A stretch of DNA of 64,000 nucleotides from the NCBI GenBank assembly GCA_004352715.1, contig SCFE01000054.1, forward strand, positions 929,570-993,569, written 5' to 3'. Below the pieces are notes generated by a model. The model was not told where the DNA came from and did no database searches. It saw nothing but the letters and a program-made list of their open reading frames with translations. A program made the position numbers and the translations under genes. This stretch comes from Hofstenia miamia. Lineage: Eukaryota > Xenacoelomorpha > Acoela. Of the stretch, positions 10,119 through 22,960 are shown piece by piece. Numbering within the stretch: position 1 is the first letter of the stretch; each line of letters opens with the position of its first letter.

Positions 10119-12286
10119 CAAGCTTAGGAATCATATGCACTTAAAAACCCCAATATATGCAATGCACTTATGCCACTAAAAATGATCACATATGCACTTA
10201 AATATGCAACTAAAAAAATGCAAAAAATTAACTAAATACTTTGGTTACAAGCCAGAAACAACATATGGAAAAGATTTTCCGGGTTGAATCGTTTTCTGTT
10301 ATCCGTCAGTATTTGTCCATATATGGAAAATGACCTCTCCACGTCAACTGAGGCTATCGGACAAGCACTGGACATCATTTCTTTCTCTGCAGGGGAGAGA
10401 TTTTCGAGACTTCCATTTAAAATTGCCTGAAGTCCTTCGTTCTTACTGAGCACATCATCTAGTTTCTGAGAGATGGCATTCTCGAATTTTGTCGCGGACA
10501 AGTGGAGTGCAGCCATTGCTTCTGAAGCTGAGATGTCTCTTTTTTGGAGATTCTTGAGTAGCGTAGGCAATTCACCATATCTTTCAATAATACCATCAAT
10601 TCTCAATTTTACCTCCGGGTTGATAAGGAGGGATTTTGCAACAGGAATAGCATTGTTGGCCTTGTCCTCGAATTGTGCAATTATTTCTGCCAATTTCGAA
10701 AAGTTTTCCTGTAAATATTTGGCACCTTCTATCCATGTGCCCCAACGGGTGATACAAACCTCCTTGGGCATTGGCACTCCAGCATTCATCAACATGTTTT
10801 TTCTAGAAGGCGCCTTTTTGAAAATTTTCTTGATTGAAGAAATTAACTGATCAACTTCGGGTTCTCGCTCTCTAATTTTTTCGCACACACGATGAACGCC
10901 ATGTGCCAAGCAGATGACATGGGTCATCTTTGGCATGAGAACCTGCAGCCCTGTAAACAAAAGGTAAATTTTTAGTTTTGTTATTTTTTTGATTATTAAT
11001 AATAATAATTTATTATCAAAATTCCATACCTTCAATTGCCTTTTTCATGTATGAAGCTCCGTCGGTTATACAGGCCAAGAAGTCATCAGGGGAGGTCGAT
11101 AATTTTGTAATTGTACTGTTGATAAATCTTGAAATTGTTGTATGATTGACAGCGTTCAGAACCTCCATATTAGCAAGAAAAACTTCAGAATCTTTTTCAA
11201 AAGTTCCAACAATTGCGTTGCATATGTATCATCCCATCGAGTCTGTGGTTTCGTCAACAGAAATCCATTTTTTCTTCAAAGCTAGTAATCTATTCATGGA
11301 TTCAAATTTTTCTTCAAAAAGTTTCGGTACATAAGTCTTGCGGATAGAAGACTCAGAAGGTGTTGTATTCTTTGTCCACTTTAACAGAATAGCTCGAACA
11401 GTCGGATTCTGTAATTTGGAAATCGGAATATTTGCTGCGGTAAACATTTTTGCAATGTCCATGGCGTAAGAAGATTCAGAAGAAGGTTGTATCATATCAG
11501 TGATAGGCACAATTGATGTTGAAGGCACGTCTTGGGCATGTTTTTTGTGCTTAGCGGTCCCAAGATGTTGAACAACCAGGAATCGTTTTTGGTAAGATAA
11601 CGTCTCATTGCATAAAGTGCAGACCAAATTGTTTCCTGCGCCTCGCAGACAAGAAAACTCTCTGGTGTATCGCTCAATGAGCTCACGATTTGTTGGTTTT
11701 GGCTTCATGGCTGCGTTCTATAATGTACGCCTATAACCTATAACGTATTAATCCACAATGGCACATCTGCGGCTGGAGATTTCTAAGAAATTAGCGCCAC
11801 ATGCATGGACTTCTAAATAACATCTGGACGCGAAGCAATTTGCTAACCGCAAAAACCGGAGACATATTTTGGCCATTGTTTATTTAATTACTCGCATTAC
11901 GATTCATTTGCATTCGTTGTAATGGTGTACAAATGCTGCGTTCCACACTGCACTGTAAAGATAATCTGTGTTTACATTTCCTCTAAACAACTATTAATTA
12001 TATGCATCATCTGAAATTATTTTGGTAAATAGTTTAGATAAATATTTGGCCAAAACATGTATTTGCTTATTTTTTGCTTCGCGTCCAGATGTAATTTAGA
12101 AGTCCATGTCCACATGTATTCCTTAGAAATATGCAATTGAATTTTAAGAAATTGTAATACTATGCACTTATAATATGCTCTTAAAATATGCCAGTAAATG
12201 CTTGTATATGGTATAATATGCCAGTAAATGCTTGTATATGGTATTTAAATATGCCCTTATGCACTTATGCATTTATCCTAAGCCTG
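10119..12286 (-). mobile_element. hAT DNA transposon, full length
   Basis: Boundaries are fixed by an exact 8 bp duplication, TTCATGAG at 10111-10118 and 12287-12294, the hAT hallmark. Inverted ends read CAAGCTTAGGAATCATATGC (left) and CAGGCTTAGGATAAATGC (right, inverted). Many copies of a TATGCACTTA-type motif crowd both subterminal regions and are candidate transposase sites. A TATGCCAGTAAATGCTTG unit is duplicated near 12190-12245. The transposase gene is on minus. Confidence 0.93.
10232..11708 (-). pseudogene. hAT transposase, nearly intact
   Basis: Starts ATG at 11708 with a BED-type zinc finger (CTLC ... HLGTAKHKKH, residues about 30-60). The catalytic region follows (WISVDETTDSMG; later FLACITDGAS; then ICLAHGVHRVCEK and CITRWGTW). 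The C-terminal hAT dimerisation domain is VDVERSFSIYGQIL ... FHMLFLACN, ending near 10232. An intron with good sites lies at 10951-11029. One in-frame TGA right after DSMG (near 11227) is the main defect; the frame stays open beyond it. Separated ORFs at 10232-10950 and 11229-11708 are parts of this one gene. Confidence 0.85.
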
Positions 12287-12294
12287 TTCATGAG

Positions 12295-13353
12295 ATAATT
12301 CTTGTAACTGCCCAAGAGCTAACTTAATTTCGCATGCTTAGAATTGACAAAGTAAGAATATCTAGACACAATTTATTGTAATTGAGATCATTGACTGATT
12401 AAGATGCCAAAGGTTGTATTACAAACACTACTTCATTATTGTAGCGAGCAGTTACCTTAATGTCTTCCTCAATATCCACATAAAATACTACCTGATGATC
12501 AGTTCGTTAAGAAAATTTCGCACAAATTTGATATTCCTGAATTATTTTTTTGAATTACAATTAGGGATTTTGCATATTCTCTTTGTAGAATTTTGCAAAT
12601 TTGTTATAATCTATAGGTAGCTTATCAAGCCATTTTAATTCAGCCAGTTCATCTTTAATATATGTTCTTTTGATGTAAGTTCGTATCAGAGATGCTCCTA
12701 CACATTTTTGGGAAACGAAGGCTTTCTCATCGAGTCATTTGAGTCATACCTGGTTCTTATGTGATTGACTATAAATCTGAGTATGCTTTGCAATGAGGTA
12801 ACACATCCATTTGGCACATCAATGCTTTCCCCATAATGATCTTCACCCTAAATGATTGCATGATATGCACAGGAAGAATGTCATCTCAGCTAAACATAGT
12901 TTTGTTTCTTGCGAACTTTTGGAAGAAGGGACTACTACTATTTGCAAGGATAATCAGAACTAGTTACAAGAAATAATGACGGAAGAATACAGTGTTGCCG
13001 TTGATATAGATATTTGTTTCAATTCAAATCAACAGGAATTTGTTGAGGTCAACAGCACTACACGATTTCAAGAAAATTTACTAACTTTATGCAGTTCATG
13101 TGTGTAAACAAGGTACACAGTTCATTAATAATTACTTAGTGAATGCGTGATTGCACCGTATTAAAGTTATGTATTTATTAAAAATGCATTCAAAGTTGTT
13201 TTAAAGTTCCAAATACAGTAGGCTCATAATTACCGATGAACATTTCATTATATTATCTTTGAAACAATTTGTCAGTTAATTCCTTACTATGTACAAAAGT
13301 TTGCAATTGAAATTGTAGATTTGCTTGGTAGGGTTGCAAAATACGCTTAAAAT

Positions 13354-13384
<31 letters not shown>

Positions 13385-13959
13385 TATATATATAAGATCA
13401 ATTTTAAACACATAAATATTCATATTATTTTATTTAGTGACAGCTTGGAATCTTTTGTGGCATCTACACCCCACATTCCTAAGTATTTTCTAATTATTTC
13501 TAAGTGTTTAAGTATTTATGAAATTTTAATAATATTGATTTCATATCAAAAAGATTAAAAGTGTTTTCATTTAATTTTTATTAGTTTTCAAGCCGTTAAT
13601 TACTTTTGAATTTTTAATTATTATCAAAAAAATTAAGAATAATGTAATGTGTTGCTTTATCTAATACTAAAATTTTAGAGTTCACAAAATGATATTCCTA
13701 AAATAATATAAGAAGTAATTGAAAAAATGATGAAATGATTCTTTGCATTTTCACGTGTTATAAGATAATATATTACTCTCATAAAACTAGATTTTTAGAT
13801 CAAAATTATTTGATATTGGAGCGATCCATTACACAAGCAGAGTAGTTTTGACAACAAAATTTGCCCTGAAGTAAAAATGGTATAATGTCTTTATTAACAT
13901 AAATAAAACATTTTTTAGAAAAAAAGACATATGAAGTACTGCTTTCTTTGAGAAAAAAC
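12295..13959. other. AT-rich intergenic or intronic, no gene seen
   Basis: No recognisable coding sequence on either strand. A TA microsatellite lies at 13351-13396. Confidence 0.5.
13351..13396. repeat. (TA)n microsatellite
   Basis: Simple TA repeat interrupted once by an extra A near 13377. Confidence 0.9.
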
Positions 13960-15958
13960 CGTAGTTAGATTGGGTAATCATATCAGAATTGTGCACAAAC
14001 TAACATCCCATATTTCCAATATATCAAAATTAAGCCAATATGTAAGAAAAAAGAACACCACTCTATTCTATTGTGGGAAATGCCACTACATTGCACGAAA
14101 GCCATCACAGCATACAAATTGTGGAGAACTGCATAAATTAGAAAAAGGTAAATAATAATTTATTTTAAATTTATTACTGTATTTTAGAAAAATTCCATCA
14201 TTTCTATCTAACTATGAAAAGAAATGCTCAAAAAAATTCACCATTAATTATGCACAATGATGAATCAACAGATGCATACTTGAACTATGAACTAGAACTA
14301 GAAAAGGGAAAGAATTTACCAGCCATAAACTTATCAAAAGTCAAGGGAATGAAAACCAGAGAATGAAAATTCATAACATACATTAGTAAGAATACTAGAA
14401 ACTTTGAATTTTTCAAAGATGTAATGAATAGCCTTAATGAGATAAGAAAGGAGATGAAGTGGAGCACAGAGTATGTTTGTATAAGCAATATAGATTACTA
14501 AAATTTCTTAGATACTTATGCAAGATGATTTCGAGGACAATACATTACCTGAAATGGGAAACATCTTTTGGTGATATGGATGTATTTTTATATATTATTA
14601 ATCTATGCTTTACTCTAAATTAGACAATGAAAGCTCCCAAAGCCACAATGACCATGCAGGAACTGCGGAGACGCCTCAGAAGAACTACACCAATTTCTCA
14701 AAAAGAAAAGCTTACAATTATGTCATTAATGTTGCCTGATTTTCAAGCACTGAGTGATATTTCAAAAGTAATTCAAGATAAATTTTAATAAATGTACCCA
14801 ATATTTTAGGCATGCTACAATTTCTTAAAAACCAAAAATGTAAATGAAGATTGGATCAAAGTTTTAGCCACATTCTCAATAATACTCGATGGAGTGCGTC
14901 TGAAAACTCTATTATTGCTACAAGTGATTCATTTGAGGAAATCTACAATTGTTCAAGAAGGCACATCCTTAACAATAATACTTCCTGAACATATAAGACA
15001 ATGCCTGAAAAATAATAATGGTTAACATTCTATATAATATATTTTCATTTTTTTAGCATTTAGCAATACTATACTAGATTTATTCTAAAACATTTCAAGG
15101 AAGAAATGGTACACTTCAAAACATCAAAGTGTTTTTGGCAATGATAACTATGCCAAGTTCTTTATATCTAAAATTCGTAATTATTTCAGTAATACTACCA
15201 GCGATAAATTTGTCATTACACAAAGTAGGCAACAAATGGAATCATCAAGATTTTTTCAGAATAATTGAAAAAAGTATTGTTTGTTACAGTGCTTAAATTC
15301 AATTTTATGAATTTGATTGTTAATTGAATATATTTAGTATATATTCATTCCACTAAGAATTTGTGAGTTGAAGTACTCATAAGTTCAAAGTATGGTTAAG
15401 AATAGTGAAGCCTTACATTATATTTATTTACTAATTTCTAGTGACTAAATTATAGTAATTTCATTGTGTAATGCATTAACCCTAGCAAATGTTCAATTAC
15501 AGTTAATGAATTTAATTAGTATCTATTTATTTTGCATTTTGATTAGATATTAAATTTATTTAAGCAATTTGAATTAGTTTTATTATGAATGAATTATCTA
15601 TTTAGCATTTAAGCTTCTCGATATGAATTTCCACAACCTCTCTGCAACAGACATAAAGAAATCACTAAGTTCTTGGAATCTTACAAAAAACGAGGGGGAA
15701 GTGAGGCAATGCATCGAGGAATCATTAGAACATGATGTTATTACAGCTGAAAAATGGTACAGGGCATCAACCACCATCAAGAAAAAGTTTCTTGCTACAA
15801 AAACTCTATATGAGGAAATTTTTAACGGTAATATATAATAGAATTATATTTATAAAACAAATTTTTAGAAAAATTAGATGATATTGATATCAACACAAAT
15901 GAACAATTATCACCAATAATTCAAGCAGTAGAGGAACCTGAAGAATTAGTAACTATCT
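13960..15958 (+). pseudogene. decayed multi-exon gene, zinc-finger plus tyrosine-recombinase-like
   Basis: Coding-like blocks on plus are separated by very short introns (about 33-45 bp) with TTTTTAG-type acceptors: about 13970-14147, 14188-14510, 14625-14768, 14807-15019, 15057-15280, 15609-15829 and 15869-15958 (terminal stop). The first has HIRIVHKLT and CGKCHYIARKPSQHTNC, zinc-binding in style. A middle block has ILDGVRLKTLLLLQVIHLRK, like the arginine-I box of tyrosine recombinases. The sixth has EHDVITAEKWYRAS, like the H-x3-TA-x2-YY box with the catalytic tyrosine (TAC at 15757-15759). In-frame stops (near 14364 and 15090) mark it as decayed. Crypton or DIRS-type origin is inferred. 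Confidence 0.5.
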
Positions 15959-17199
15959 GATTAATTGCAATTTCTAGAACTATTATTTTTTAGCAAACTT
16001 TTTAAGAATAGTACTTTGTTGCTTCATACAATTATATAACCCATTGAGATATGGATTACATTCATCTGATAAACAATGGTTTTAGTGTACATTATTGAAA
16101 AAAATAAATTATCATCAATTTTATTTCAATTGCATGTTTTCTTATTAATTTTATTCATTTGTATTCCAACATTAATCTTTTTGATGCAAAGCATAATGTA
16201 AAGAATCAGCTATATAAAAATTTTGGATATACTTTTTGAACGAATATGATGAACCTATTACATGTAGTCACTTCTTTGTATGCTTCTGTAAAATAAAACA
16301 TAACCATAACTTTGGTAACTGCTGCTACTAAGGAAACCTCTATTTTACTTTTTAGTGCCTTAAATATTCCCTAGGTATATTATTAATGCTACAATCACCA
16401 ATGTTATTATTATATTATTATTACTATTATTATTATTATAATATTATTCAAAACCTATATATGTTTAGAGAAACAACGGTGCCAACTGCCATCCATATAA
16501 AGAAAACCCTGAAGAAAGTCGCAAAAATTCAATGCAAGGAGCCCATCATTGACAACGAAATTCTAACAAACGAATTTAAGGAATGCTTTAAAGAATCTTT
16601 AGTCCCTACAAACTTTTACATCAAGAAATTTATTATTAAAAATGATGTCGAACTCTCTTCTCTAATTTTGAACAAATTCGCAATCAAATTCGCCTAATAC
16701 ATAAGTGCATCATACTTGTATAACATTTTGAAATATAGTTTTTTGGTAACTTGTTCTATTAAAATTACACAATTAAGTAATATGAATATTGCTTAAAAAT
16801 GTGCATAAAATGATGCATTGAGGAGAAAAAATATATCATTTGCAGAATTGAAATTACAGTGTAAATTAATAATTGTAATTTTATATCTGTACTGCATCTA
16901 GTTAAGTTAAATAAAATTTCCCTATTCAACTTTTGTACATATGTGGAAAGTTTTTTGAATATATGAGACACATTTTGAAAGTGTGCAAGTATTTATGACA
17001 AAGTTTAAGCTAAAATTAATCAAAGTGATATTCTAATTTCCAATGCACTTTAAAATGTCTAGTTATTTGATATGCATCAAAATAATGTCAAAACAATTGC
17101 CTCAGTTAAAAGCATCTATGTTTTTAGAGAATTAAAAAAATGTACTCTTATTAACACTTTCGTGAAAATCAAATATTTGTTAAAATTCTTTGCATTAAT
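15959..17199. other. AT-rich, no identified gene
   Basis: Includes a short TTA-rich microsatellite (about 16405-16445) followed by an open frame to 16697 (VPTAIHIKKTLKKV ... VPTNFYIKKF) with no family I know. Otherwise low-complexity AT sequence. Confidence 0.4.
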
Positions 17200-18450
17200 A
17201 TGAAATCAATTAGAGATCCATGTTGTAAATAACACATCCAATAACAATATTGGAAGACTGCAGATTAGAGCTCTGCTGGATCTTTAAATTTTTTTTCTTT
17301 TTTTTGTCAACTATAATAACTATATTATAACAAATAATACTACAATAACTCCATTTCAAATAATAGATTGAAGAACTTTGTAATATACCTGAAAAAACCA
17401 GGTCCAAAATGAAGTGAAAATATTTAAATTTGCATTTGACAAAATTCTTTGTCTTTACTGCATAGAATAGTAAAAATATGTGCAAGAGCGAAAATTTCTG
17501 TTTAATACAATATAAGAAAATTAAAAATTTTTCAATAATATTGACAATTTCCAGGTTTTCATTTGTTATTCTATATAAATATAGAACCGATTAAATTCAG
17601 GTGAATTCTTTTTTCAAAATTTTATTTGAATACTCTAAAAACTATGGAAGTACATCCAATTCTATAGATTAAAGCAAAGAATTACAAATTTGAAAATGTG
17701 TTCCAGGATCCAACTTTTACTGGAACAAACTATTTTTTAAGCCTATATAACTTCTGTAATATTGGTTCTACAAAGCTCATACAAATGCCACACAGTTTCA
17801 AATTGAATTTTCTATCATTTCAAATAGTTATATTTTATATTCTATTAAACATTTGTTTCGCAATAGGGCCCATTGTTAGACAGGGTTAGTAATATGAAAA
17901 ACCAGACCATATGATGTTTTTAAAAATTTTGCAAATAGCTTCAATTGGTTACAAATGTTAATAGAAATACTTGTTACAACTTATTCTTTGACTAAATTAC
18001 ACAGTATACTGCATATACAATTCCTAAATGGCCTGATTTTTTCCTAATACTAAGTCTAAATATCTAAAGTCCATTATACCTCTGCAAATTCAATATTTTA
18101 AGGCTTTATGAATTTTCAAATGCTATTAAATCAATTAGAAATTTATAAGAAATTAAATGTGTTTTACTTCAGTTGATTGACGTTTTTTAAAAGGGCACTT
18201 TGTTAGACAGGGTTAGCAATATGAAAAAACCAATTATTATTTTAAATTGCTTCAATTTCCTTTTTTCAATGCAAACTTGTAATAAATTTTTACTTAAGCA
18301 TTTTATTAAACCATTTATAGAGATATTGTGCAATAATAAATTTTATGAGGTTGATGTTATTAAATTTCTTCACACATAGTTCATTAGCTTCCAATTGAAA
18401 TCTACTGCTAAAAAAGTCTTTTAATGATGTCTATAAATTTGATTTAATTT
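17200..18450. repeat. old tandem duplication, left unit
   Basis: Blocks recur in the same order at 18990-20290. Shared are an ACCTGAAAAAACCAGG-type segment (17388 and 19001), a TCATTTGTTATTCTATATAA segment (17558 and 19523), an AATTGAATTTTCTATCA segment (17800 and 20010), and GTTAGACAGGGTTAGTAATA (near 17876 and 20080). The last motif also occurs at about 18202. Divergence and indels are considerable and no gene is apparent. Confidence 0.6.
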
Positions 18451-18461
18451 TCTTTTATTAT

Positions 18462-18499
18462 AAATATATATATGTAAATATATATATATATATATACAA

Positions 18500-18567
<68 letters not shown>
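18462..18567. repeat. (TA)n microsatellite
   Basis: Long TA array with short interruptions (ATATATGTAAATA, ATACAAATATACATA) on its left side. Confidence 0.92.
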
Positions 18568-18569
<2 letters not shown>

Positions 18570-18989
18570 AAATATTTAATTGGTGAAATCACTGCCTATA
18601 AAATATTCCATATTCCTGTGATAGTAAATGGTTCACAAAACCATTCTTTAAATTAAAAGTTATCAGTTCATTTGTATTTTAAATTGAATATTTCCTAATT
18701 CTCATTATGAGGGGTAAATGCAGGTAGTATACTAGCTCAATTTTTACTATTTTGAAAAATTTTACAAAGAAAACTGAAAAACTCATTCTAATACCTCCTT
18801 TTCAATGGTTTAGGTCTTAAAAAATTGATTTCAAAAATAAATTTTTAGCATAAATTCATGAGGACATGTTATTCTTTAAAAAGATATTTTTTTGAAATAG
18901 GTTAGTGTGCTCCCTCTGTAGAATACATAATTTAATATTTTAATTAAGAATAATTTATTTTCAAGGAAAACATGAAGAAATACGGAACT

Positions 18990-20290
18990 TATTGCAATAC
19001 CTAGAAAAACCAGGGCCAAATATAAATAAAAAATTTGAAATTTACCTTACACTAAATTCAATATATTCACTGCATAGAGCATTGAAAATAATTGCTTGAG
19101 TCAAATTTTAAGCAATGTAGCATTAAAATTCATGATTTTACTAAGTATTTTATTTTATAATTTTATTGCTTTATTTGTTAGTATAGTAACTAAAAATTAT
19201 ATTTTATATTCTCTTTGAAAAAAGTCTATTCGATTCATGACTATTATTTTAATGTATATTACTCAAGCTAGTAGAATTCAATTATATTAAAAATTTTATA
19301 GAAAATTTATATTTTAGGAATATTGCTGGCATGACATTGAAACCACTTGCATTTGATTGCAAATTAAAAATTACATTTAGAATGGTATTTAAGATTTTCC
19401 TTGTACAATGTGGTGAGTATTTCCCATTTTCGAGACAAATTAAAGGGACTTTTCTAAATGTAAATATATTTAAAAAAAATAGGAAAATTAAAAAATTTTC
19501 AAAAATATTGGTAATTTCCTAGTTCTCATTTGTTATTCTATATAAATATGCAACATAAAGAATAACCAACTAAAATTAATTGAATTTCTAATAAAAAATC
19601 AATTTTAAATTTTTTAGTTAACTCTTATTGTTTTAATATTGTATCTAGAAGGTTTTACTTGTTACCAATAAACTGGAAATAAAATTTTACATATAAAAGA
19701 AATTTAAAAAACCAAAAATAATAAATTTTAAAACAGTTAAAATTTTTTTGGAGGGGTGTAATTAAAAATTCACAAAATACTCAAAGTATTCTTTTTACCT
19801 CATTTTTCAATATTTTTAAAATTTTTAAACTGAAAACATGAAAACTCAATCTACTTCATCATTTTTATATGATTTAGTTTGAAAAGAAAATATTTTTTAC
19901 ACTATTTTGTGAACCAAAATTCATGTGAATGAGCAATTTTCTAAATGATCATATCTTTTTAAATAATGGTGCCACAAGACTATAAAAAATGCTGAATAGT
20001 TTCAAATTGCATTTTCTATCAATTCAAATAGTTATATGTTTCATTATTTAAAAAAATATGTTGGGCAATAGTGCACATTGTTAGACAGGGTTAGTAATAT
20101 GAAAAACCAGGCCTTAAACTATTTTAAAAAATTTTTCAATTTCCTTTTTGCAGTGAAAACTTTGAAAAATTTTTTACTTATGCATTTCATTAAACCATTT
20201 AAAAAGACATTATGCAATAATAATTTTTATGAGGTTGATGTTTTGATATAACAAAAATTTTTACTTGAATTTTAAATCTTTTATTATAAA
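18990..20290. repeat. old tandem duplication, right unit
   Basis: Partner of 17200-18450. The best conserved part pairs 18235-18350 with 20130-20250: AATTTCCTTTTT, then TTACTTA..GCATTT, then ATTAAACCATTTA, then TTTATGAGGTTGATGTT. Confidence 0.6.
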
Positions 20291-20639
20291 TATAATTCAT
20301 TCACCAACAAATATCCCTAAATTTCGTTGAAATCAGGGCATTTCTAACTACGAAAATAGGAGGATATATTAACTTCTGAAATTTGTGTTCAAATTTAGAA
20401 GTTTTGATAATGTGTAAATAAAATCTACTTTTAGAAGCATTTCTCCTAGAAATCTTGCTTTTTTGAAAATATAATTTTTCAATTCAAAATAGGCCTTGGT
20501 TTATTAGGGATTGAAAGCCATCTAGCAGCATTTTAAATATTTAAAAAAATTGAATTTCAAAATCCTCATGTAATAATTTTTTTAGTTTTCAACAATTCCA
20601 TTCACCATTCCTTCACTTGGTTTCAGTTTGCACCTGAAG

Positions 20640-20954
20640 AATTGTATCAGCACCTCCTTGTCGTTATTCATTTGTCCCAGTGTTGCTCCAATAGCCAGTC
20701 CAAGATGAATGTTTTGTTGTAATCTGGCGTTTCAACAAAGGCAGTTCTTTTATATTGTCCAGTTCCTCTTGTTCCTGCCATGTCCATATGAAAAGTACTG
20801 ATTTTCTCATTAGTTGTCTCATTTTGGCAGTTTTTCTGGCGATATTAGGTATGAATGTTCCATAGTAGTTGAAGAAACCCATTATCCTCTGTATGTCTTT
20901 CTTGTTGCTTGGTTTCTCTATTGTCCATATCATGTCTCTTGCATTATCCTTCAT
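20640..20954 (-). pseudogene. copy A pol: RT connection and RNase H start
   Basis: MGFFNYYGTFIPNIARKTAK is the conserved RT thumb/connection motif of Ty3/Gypsy pol (usual form GLxNYYRxFIPNFS). KSVLFIWTWQEQEELDNIK follows. RNase H is then frameshifted (FILDWLLEQHWDK in place of FILDCDAGKEAIG in copy B) and the element stops near 20600. Confidence 0.75.
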
Positions 20955-21168
20955 GCATATATGCCCTTTTTCTTTTACTCATCACAAGAATATGATCTGC
21001 TCCTTCAGTATATAGCATTTAGTTTCCGTTGATTTGCAGCCCTGCTTTTTCTAAGATTAAAAGTGTCCTTTCTAGCTTTTCGAGGTGTTCTTCTATAGTG
21101 TTACTCACTCCAATAATGTTGTCTATGTATGTGTTTACACCTTCTTCCATTTTATGTTTCTTGTTCTT

Positions 21169-22068
21169 TCATACCTTTGTTATATATCTCTGGAAAGTTG
21201 CTAGCGGATTACACAATCTGAACGCCATATAAATGCACTTGTACAGCCTGTGTGGTGTGATGAACGCTGTTTTCTTGATATCCTCCTCTTCCATCAATAC
21301 CTGCCAGTACGCCTTGCATAGATCTATTGATGTAAAGTATTTGTGCTTGCTTGCTTCATACAGCATGTCTTCTATTCTTGGAAGTGGGTAAGAGTCTTTC
21401 TTCGTCAGTTCATTTAGTTTCTGAAAATCTATACACAACCTGTACTTCTCTCCCTGCTTTACAAACATTGTTGGTGCAGCATATGGGCCCTCACTAGGTC
21501 GGATTATTTTCTTGTATATCAGCTCATTTAGTATTCTGTTGTATTTGTCTTTCATCTGCTCTGGTATTTGTCTCACCAGCAGTTTTATCAGTTTGTTTGT
21601 CATCATAACTATCTTGTGCATCTCATCTATCACTTGTCCCATGCTGATCTCTTTGTAGTTGAATATCTGTTTTTGTCTCTCTAGCACTTCTCTGAGTTGT
21701 TGCAATTGCTTCCCATTCAGGTGTTGATATTCCTCTTCTAGTAACTGTGGTTTCTTGTATTGGTCTTCTCCATTTGCTTTTGTCCCTATGCCCTCGAATT
21801 GGCTGTTGAGACTACTCACTACATCAATGGTTTTCATCCACTCATCTTTGAATCCACTGTGTGGAGTACCTACTGTTTTCATTTGTAAATCCTTGAATTG
21901 ACCATATAAACTACTCTGCTCATTGATGTCTTCCATGGCTTTCCAAATTGCTCTGATGCTAGACTTGACATATTTCCCAAATATCCTCATGTTGGTCTTC
22001 TTCAGGTTGACGTTGTGATTTGTGGCATTCAGTATTGGTATCCTTCCCTTTCCATTTTTATGGCGCAC
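21169..22068 (-). pseudogene. copy A pol: reverse transcriptase
   Basis: 299-residue open frame with the RT palm: IIRPSEGPYAAPTMFVKQ, YRLCIDFQKLNELTKKD and YPLPRIEDML, then FTSIDLCKAYWQV, whose aspartate is the first catalytic acid, then TAFITPHRLYK. The frame breaks after TFQRYITKV. Just beyond it the YxDD box reads YIDN (near 21115-21130), so the second catalytic acid pair is damaged. Confidence 0.85.
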
Positions 22069-22082
22069 ACATTTGAAGGTAT

Positions 22083-22960
22083 CTATACTCTCTTTGAGTT
22101 AATTCCTTTGTTATCATAGATCATTATGTCTGCTGTAATCTTTTCTCTGGTTTGGATTGTATGCATCCTCCATTGATACAGTTGCAGCTTTACATCTTCT
22201 TCTAGTTCAAATGTTATTGTTGACAGCTTGTCTTCTTGTTCTTCAATTTCGATTTCCTCCTCCTTTATCTTGATTGTTCTATTTGAGTAATTTATTAAGC
22301 ATCCATTCTTCTTTAAAAAATCATTGCCCAATATCACCTTGTATGGTAACAAATTGTTGTGAGTGTCTATTACTACTAGCGACTGTTCAAAGGTGGTGTT
22401 TGCAATTATGATTTGTACTGCATTTAACTTTCCTTTTGTGTCTATGTATTCTCTTGATGTGTTAATTAGTCTTTTGTTCAATCATTTCAGATCCTCTTGT
22501 TTAAACCCCAGTTTTGTTGTGCATTCATCAGATATAATAGACATTGCAGCTCCTGTATCAATTGTTGCCTTTGTCATCACTCCATTTATTATTATCATTA
22601 TTGTGTTAATATTATCCAAATTCGTCATAATCATTATTGGTGCTCAGTTTTTTGGAGTCAGCACTTGAGCTAGTTTTCCAATTCATCCTTGGTTTGTGTG
22701 TCCTCAACCAATATTGATTCGGATTCAATCAAATCTTTGTCTTCATAGTACGTCTCCTCTTCTCCAATCATATTAGTTTGCTTTTTGCACTAATCTTTTC
22801 TGTGCCCCTTCTTTCCACATCTATAGCACTTTATGTCCCTCTTTCTTATTTTCTCCGCCTTTCCCTCTTTTCCTTTGATTCTAATAAATTTTTCCGTTTT
22901 ATTTTCATTGTAGGGTTTAGTGTTCATTGTCTGTGGCTTATAATTGTTTCACCATTCAGT
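22083..22960 (-). pseudogene. copy A pol/gag junction: nucleocapsid knuckle and protease
   Basis: A zinc knuckle C-x2-C-x4-H-x4-C lies at about 22845-22790 (CYRCGKKGH, then a stop in place of the residue before the last Cys). The retropepsin active site IDTGAAMSIISDE is near 22570-22530 and its C-terminal part ILGNDFLKKNGCLINY near 22290-22340. The protease triad DTG is intact here, unlike copy B. Stops and a frameshift separate the pieces. Confidence 0.75.
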
